A stretch of 64,000 nucleotides of DNA from Actinorugispora endophytica (GTDB taxonomy: Bacteria > Actinomycetota > Actinomycetes > Streptosporangiales > Streptosporangiaceae). The stretch is from NCBI RefSeq assembly GCF_004363075.1, contig NZ_SNYN01000005.1, forward strand, positions 1 to 64,000, given 5' to 3'. The notes below the pieces were generated by a model. That model worked only from the letters and a program-made list of their open reading frames with translations. It was not told where the DNA came from and ran no database searches. Below, in pieces: positions 62,747 through 64,000 of the stretch; the first letter of the stretch is position 1; each line of letters starts with the position of its first letter. The translations under genes and the position numbers were made by a program.

Positions 62747-63352
62747 CTACCGGACGCCCAGGGCGGGGAGGATCGCCTGGTCCACGACCGCGGCGATCCA
62801 CTCCTCGTCGGGGAACAGGCCGGTGTCGGTCACGAACTTCCCGAGCATCGCCTCGCCGATGTCGGCCACGACCGGGGTCACGCGGGCGGGGTCGATGACG
62901 CCGCGCTCCGCGTAGTGCCGCATGACGGTGAGGGTGAACCGGCCGCCGCGCGGGTCGAACACCCGCTTGTACATGGCCTCGGCGAGTTCGGGGTGCCGGT
63001 GCCGCTCGACGATCACCTCGGCCACGGCGCGCCCGGTCGGCCGCCGCATCCAGTCGGTGAGCTGCCGCAGGCTGCGGAGCAGGTCGCCGCGCAGGTCGTC
63101 GGCGTCGGGGGACGGGGTCTCCTGGGGGAACGTCTCGTAGAGGGCGTCCAGGAGGACGTCCTGGGGAGAGGACCAGCGCCGGTAGAGCACCGTCTTGGCG
63201 GTGGCCGCGCGCTTGGCCACGCCCTCCATGGTCAGTCCGCCCACGCCGACCTGGAGGACCTCCTCGATCACCGCGTGGTGGATGGCCTCGACGAGCTCCG
63301 CGCCGCGCCGCCGGGACCGCCCCGGGCGGTGCGGCTTCTTCTCTTCAGCCAT
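62747..63352 (-). CDS. TetR-family repressor
   Basis: 201 aa from ATG at 63352. Helix-turn-helix in the first 60 residues (AVIEEVLQVGVGGLTMEGVAKRAATAKTVLYRRWSSPQDVLLDAL); the ligand-binding part contains DWMRRPTGRAVAEVIVERHRHPELAEAMYKRV. Two matching palindromes lie directly upstream in the divergent gap, so it probably represses itself and the DUF418 gene. Confidence 0.93.
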   Translation of the reverse strand: MAEEKKPHRPGRSRRRGAELVEAIHHAVIEEVLQVGVGGLTMEGVAKRAATAKTVLYRRWSSPQDVLLDALYETFPQETPSPDADDLRGDLLRSLRQLTDWMRRPTGRAVAEVIVERHRHPELAEAMYKRVFDPRGGRFTLTVMRHYAERGVIDPARVTPVVADIGEAMLGKFVTDTGLFPDEEWIAAVVDQAILPALGVR

Positions 63353-63369
63353 GACTTCTCCACACAATT

Positions 63370-63387
63370 AGATACGTTCCCGTATCT
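63370..63387. promoter_or_regulatory. TetR-type operator 1 (AGATACG-N4-CGTATCT)
   Basis: Perfect seven-base arms around TTCC in the divergent tetR/DUF418 gap. Confidence 0.8.
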
Positions 63388-63402
63388 TCTTCTGCCATTA
63401 TT

Positions 63403-63420
63403 GGATACGCTTCCGTATCT
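63403..63420. promoter_or_regulatory. TetR-type operator 2 (GGATACG-N4-CGTATCT)
   Basis: Same palindrome with one outer mismatch, starting 33 bp after the start of operator 1, about three helical turns, so two dimers could bind on one face. Confidence 0.8.
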
Positions 63421-63473
63421 AGAGGACGTGGGGTCCCCCACATCCCCGCCTTCGCCATTCCACCAGGTTCGAG

Positions 63474-64000
63474 ATGATGGGAACACCGATGCCCGCACCC
63501 TCCTCCGCAGCTCGGGCGCCCGCAGTGGGCGCCACCGGCATCACCGAGCGCTCACTCGCCCCCGACCTCGCCCGCGGCGCGATGCTGCTGGTCATCGCCG
63601 TCGTGCACGCCTACCTCTTCGTGGCCCCCTACTACGCGGGCGGCGCCCACTCCGGGTCGCTGACCCCGCTGGACGCCGTCGTGACCGGCGCCGTCACCCT
63701 GTTCGCCGAAGGGCGCGGCTACCCGATGTTCGCGGCCCTGTTCGGCTACGGGCTCGTCATGGTCGCCACCCGGCAGGAGGCCGCGGGACGGGGATGGCGC
63801 GGAGCGCGCGCCGTCGTGCGCAGGCGCGGCTGGTGGCTCCTGCTGTTCGGCTTCCTGCACGCCCTGCTGCTGTACTCCGGCGACATCCTGGGAGCCTACG
63901 GACTGATCGCGCTGCTCTTCGCGGGTGTGCTGCGTCTGGCCCCCGATCGGCTCCCGGTGCGCGCGGGCGCCTGGCTCGTCCTGGGGTCGCTCCTCTACAC
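63474..64000 (+). CDS. DUF418 membrane protein (cut by window end)
   Basis: At least 175 residues, continuing past the right edge. Start uncertain: ATG at 63474, 63477 or 63489. After a short polar N-terminus, SLAPDLARGAMLLVIAVVHAYLFV and RGYPMFAALFGYGLVMVATRQEAAG are the opening membrane spans of DUF418 proteins; RGWWLLLFGFLHALLLYSGDILGAYGLIAL follows. Family function is unknown. The divergent TetR gene with twin operators between them suggests drug- or metabolite-responsive expression. Confidence 0.85.
   Translation, partial: MMGTPMPAPSSAARAPAVGATGITERSLAPDLARGAMLLVIAVVHAYLFVAPYYAGGAHSGSLTPLDAVVTGAVTLFAEGRGYPMFAALFGYGLVMVATRQEAAGRGWRGARAVVRRRGWWLLLFGFLHALLLYSGDILGAYGLIALLFAGVLRLAPDRLPVRAGAWLVLGSLLY

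Overview
The window comes from a high-GC Gram-positive actinobacterium, most likely a filamentous member of Streptosporangiales such as Nocardiopsis. The evidence is the very high GC third-position bias, frequent GTG starts, ANTAR, SigE-type sigma, Spo0M, DUF2637, DUF3151 and DUF4115 proteins, and a type I-E CRISPR repeat typical of actinomycetes. The genus is an inference from gene content and was not tested by search.

Left end (1-6.2 kb): an accessory patch. It holds the tail of a transposase gene and a two-gene operon pairing an archaeal-like nucleotidyltransferase with a methionyl-tRNA-synthetase-like protein. Next comes a compact RiPP locus: radical SAM/SPASM maturase, an unannotated 55-residue precursor carrying four aromatic-Asp-Asn motifs, and a pentapeptide-repeat protein. 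A divergent XRE-type regulator lies beside it. A perfect 99-bp direct repeat derived from the pentapeptide gene brackets most of this locus.

6.2-33.6 kb: mostly core or conserved metabolism. It includes an FBP/FusB-like protein, homogentisate dioxygenase and a VOC protein. A polyphosphate-polymerase / DUF4956 / CotH operon faces an OmpR-type two-component system. Then come an ANTAR regulator, a secreted tripeptidyl aminopeptidase and a phosphoketolase-acetate kinase operon. A group of DNA-alkylation repair genes follows (AlkZ-like, Tag, AlkB). A sugar-acid locus (orphan binding lipoprotein plus talarate/galactarate-type dehydratase) lies behind LacI-like operators. A CNNM/CBS protein and Spo0M close the region.

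33.6-37.9 kb: a second accessory patch. It contains a DUF2637 membrane protein, an AT-rich leader, a 24-repeat type I-E CRISPR array with no cas genes in the window, a decayed ISL3-family transposase, several hairpin repeats, and tRNA-Ser(GCT) with its terminator.

37.9-64 kb: SigE-family sigma factor, a cysteine-rich barrel-like protein with a MauE-like membrane partner, an AAA ATPase, a serine hydrolase and other singletons, then MurA. A purine cluster (purA, purD, purB, purC) follows, interrupted by a VapBC-type toxin-antitoxin pair. Fructose-bisphosphate aldolase, pyrE, cutA, an NYN-domain protein and a TetR/DUF418 divergent pair with twin operators complete the window.

Three families of long palindromic intergenic repeats (called A, B and C here) recur through the window, often between convergent genes. 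They look like a lineage-specific repeat population that may double as terminators.
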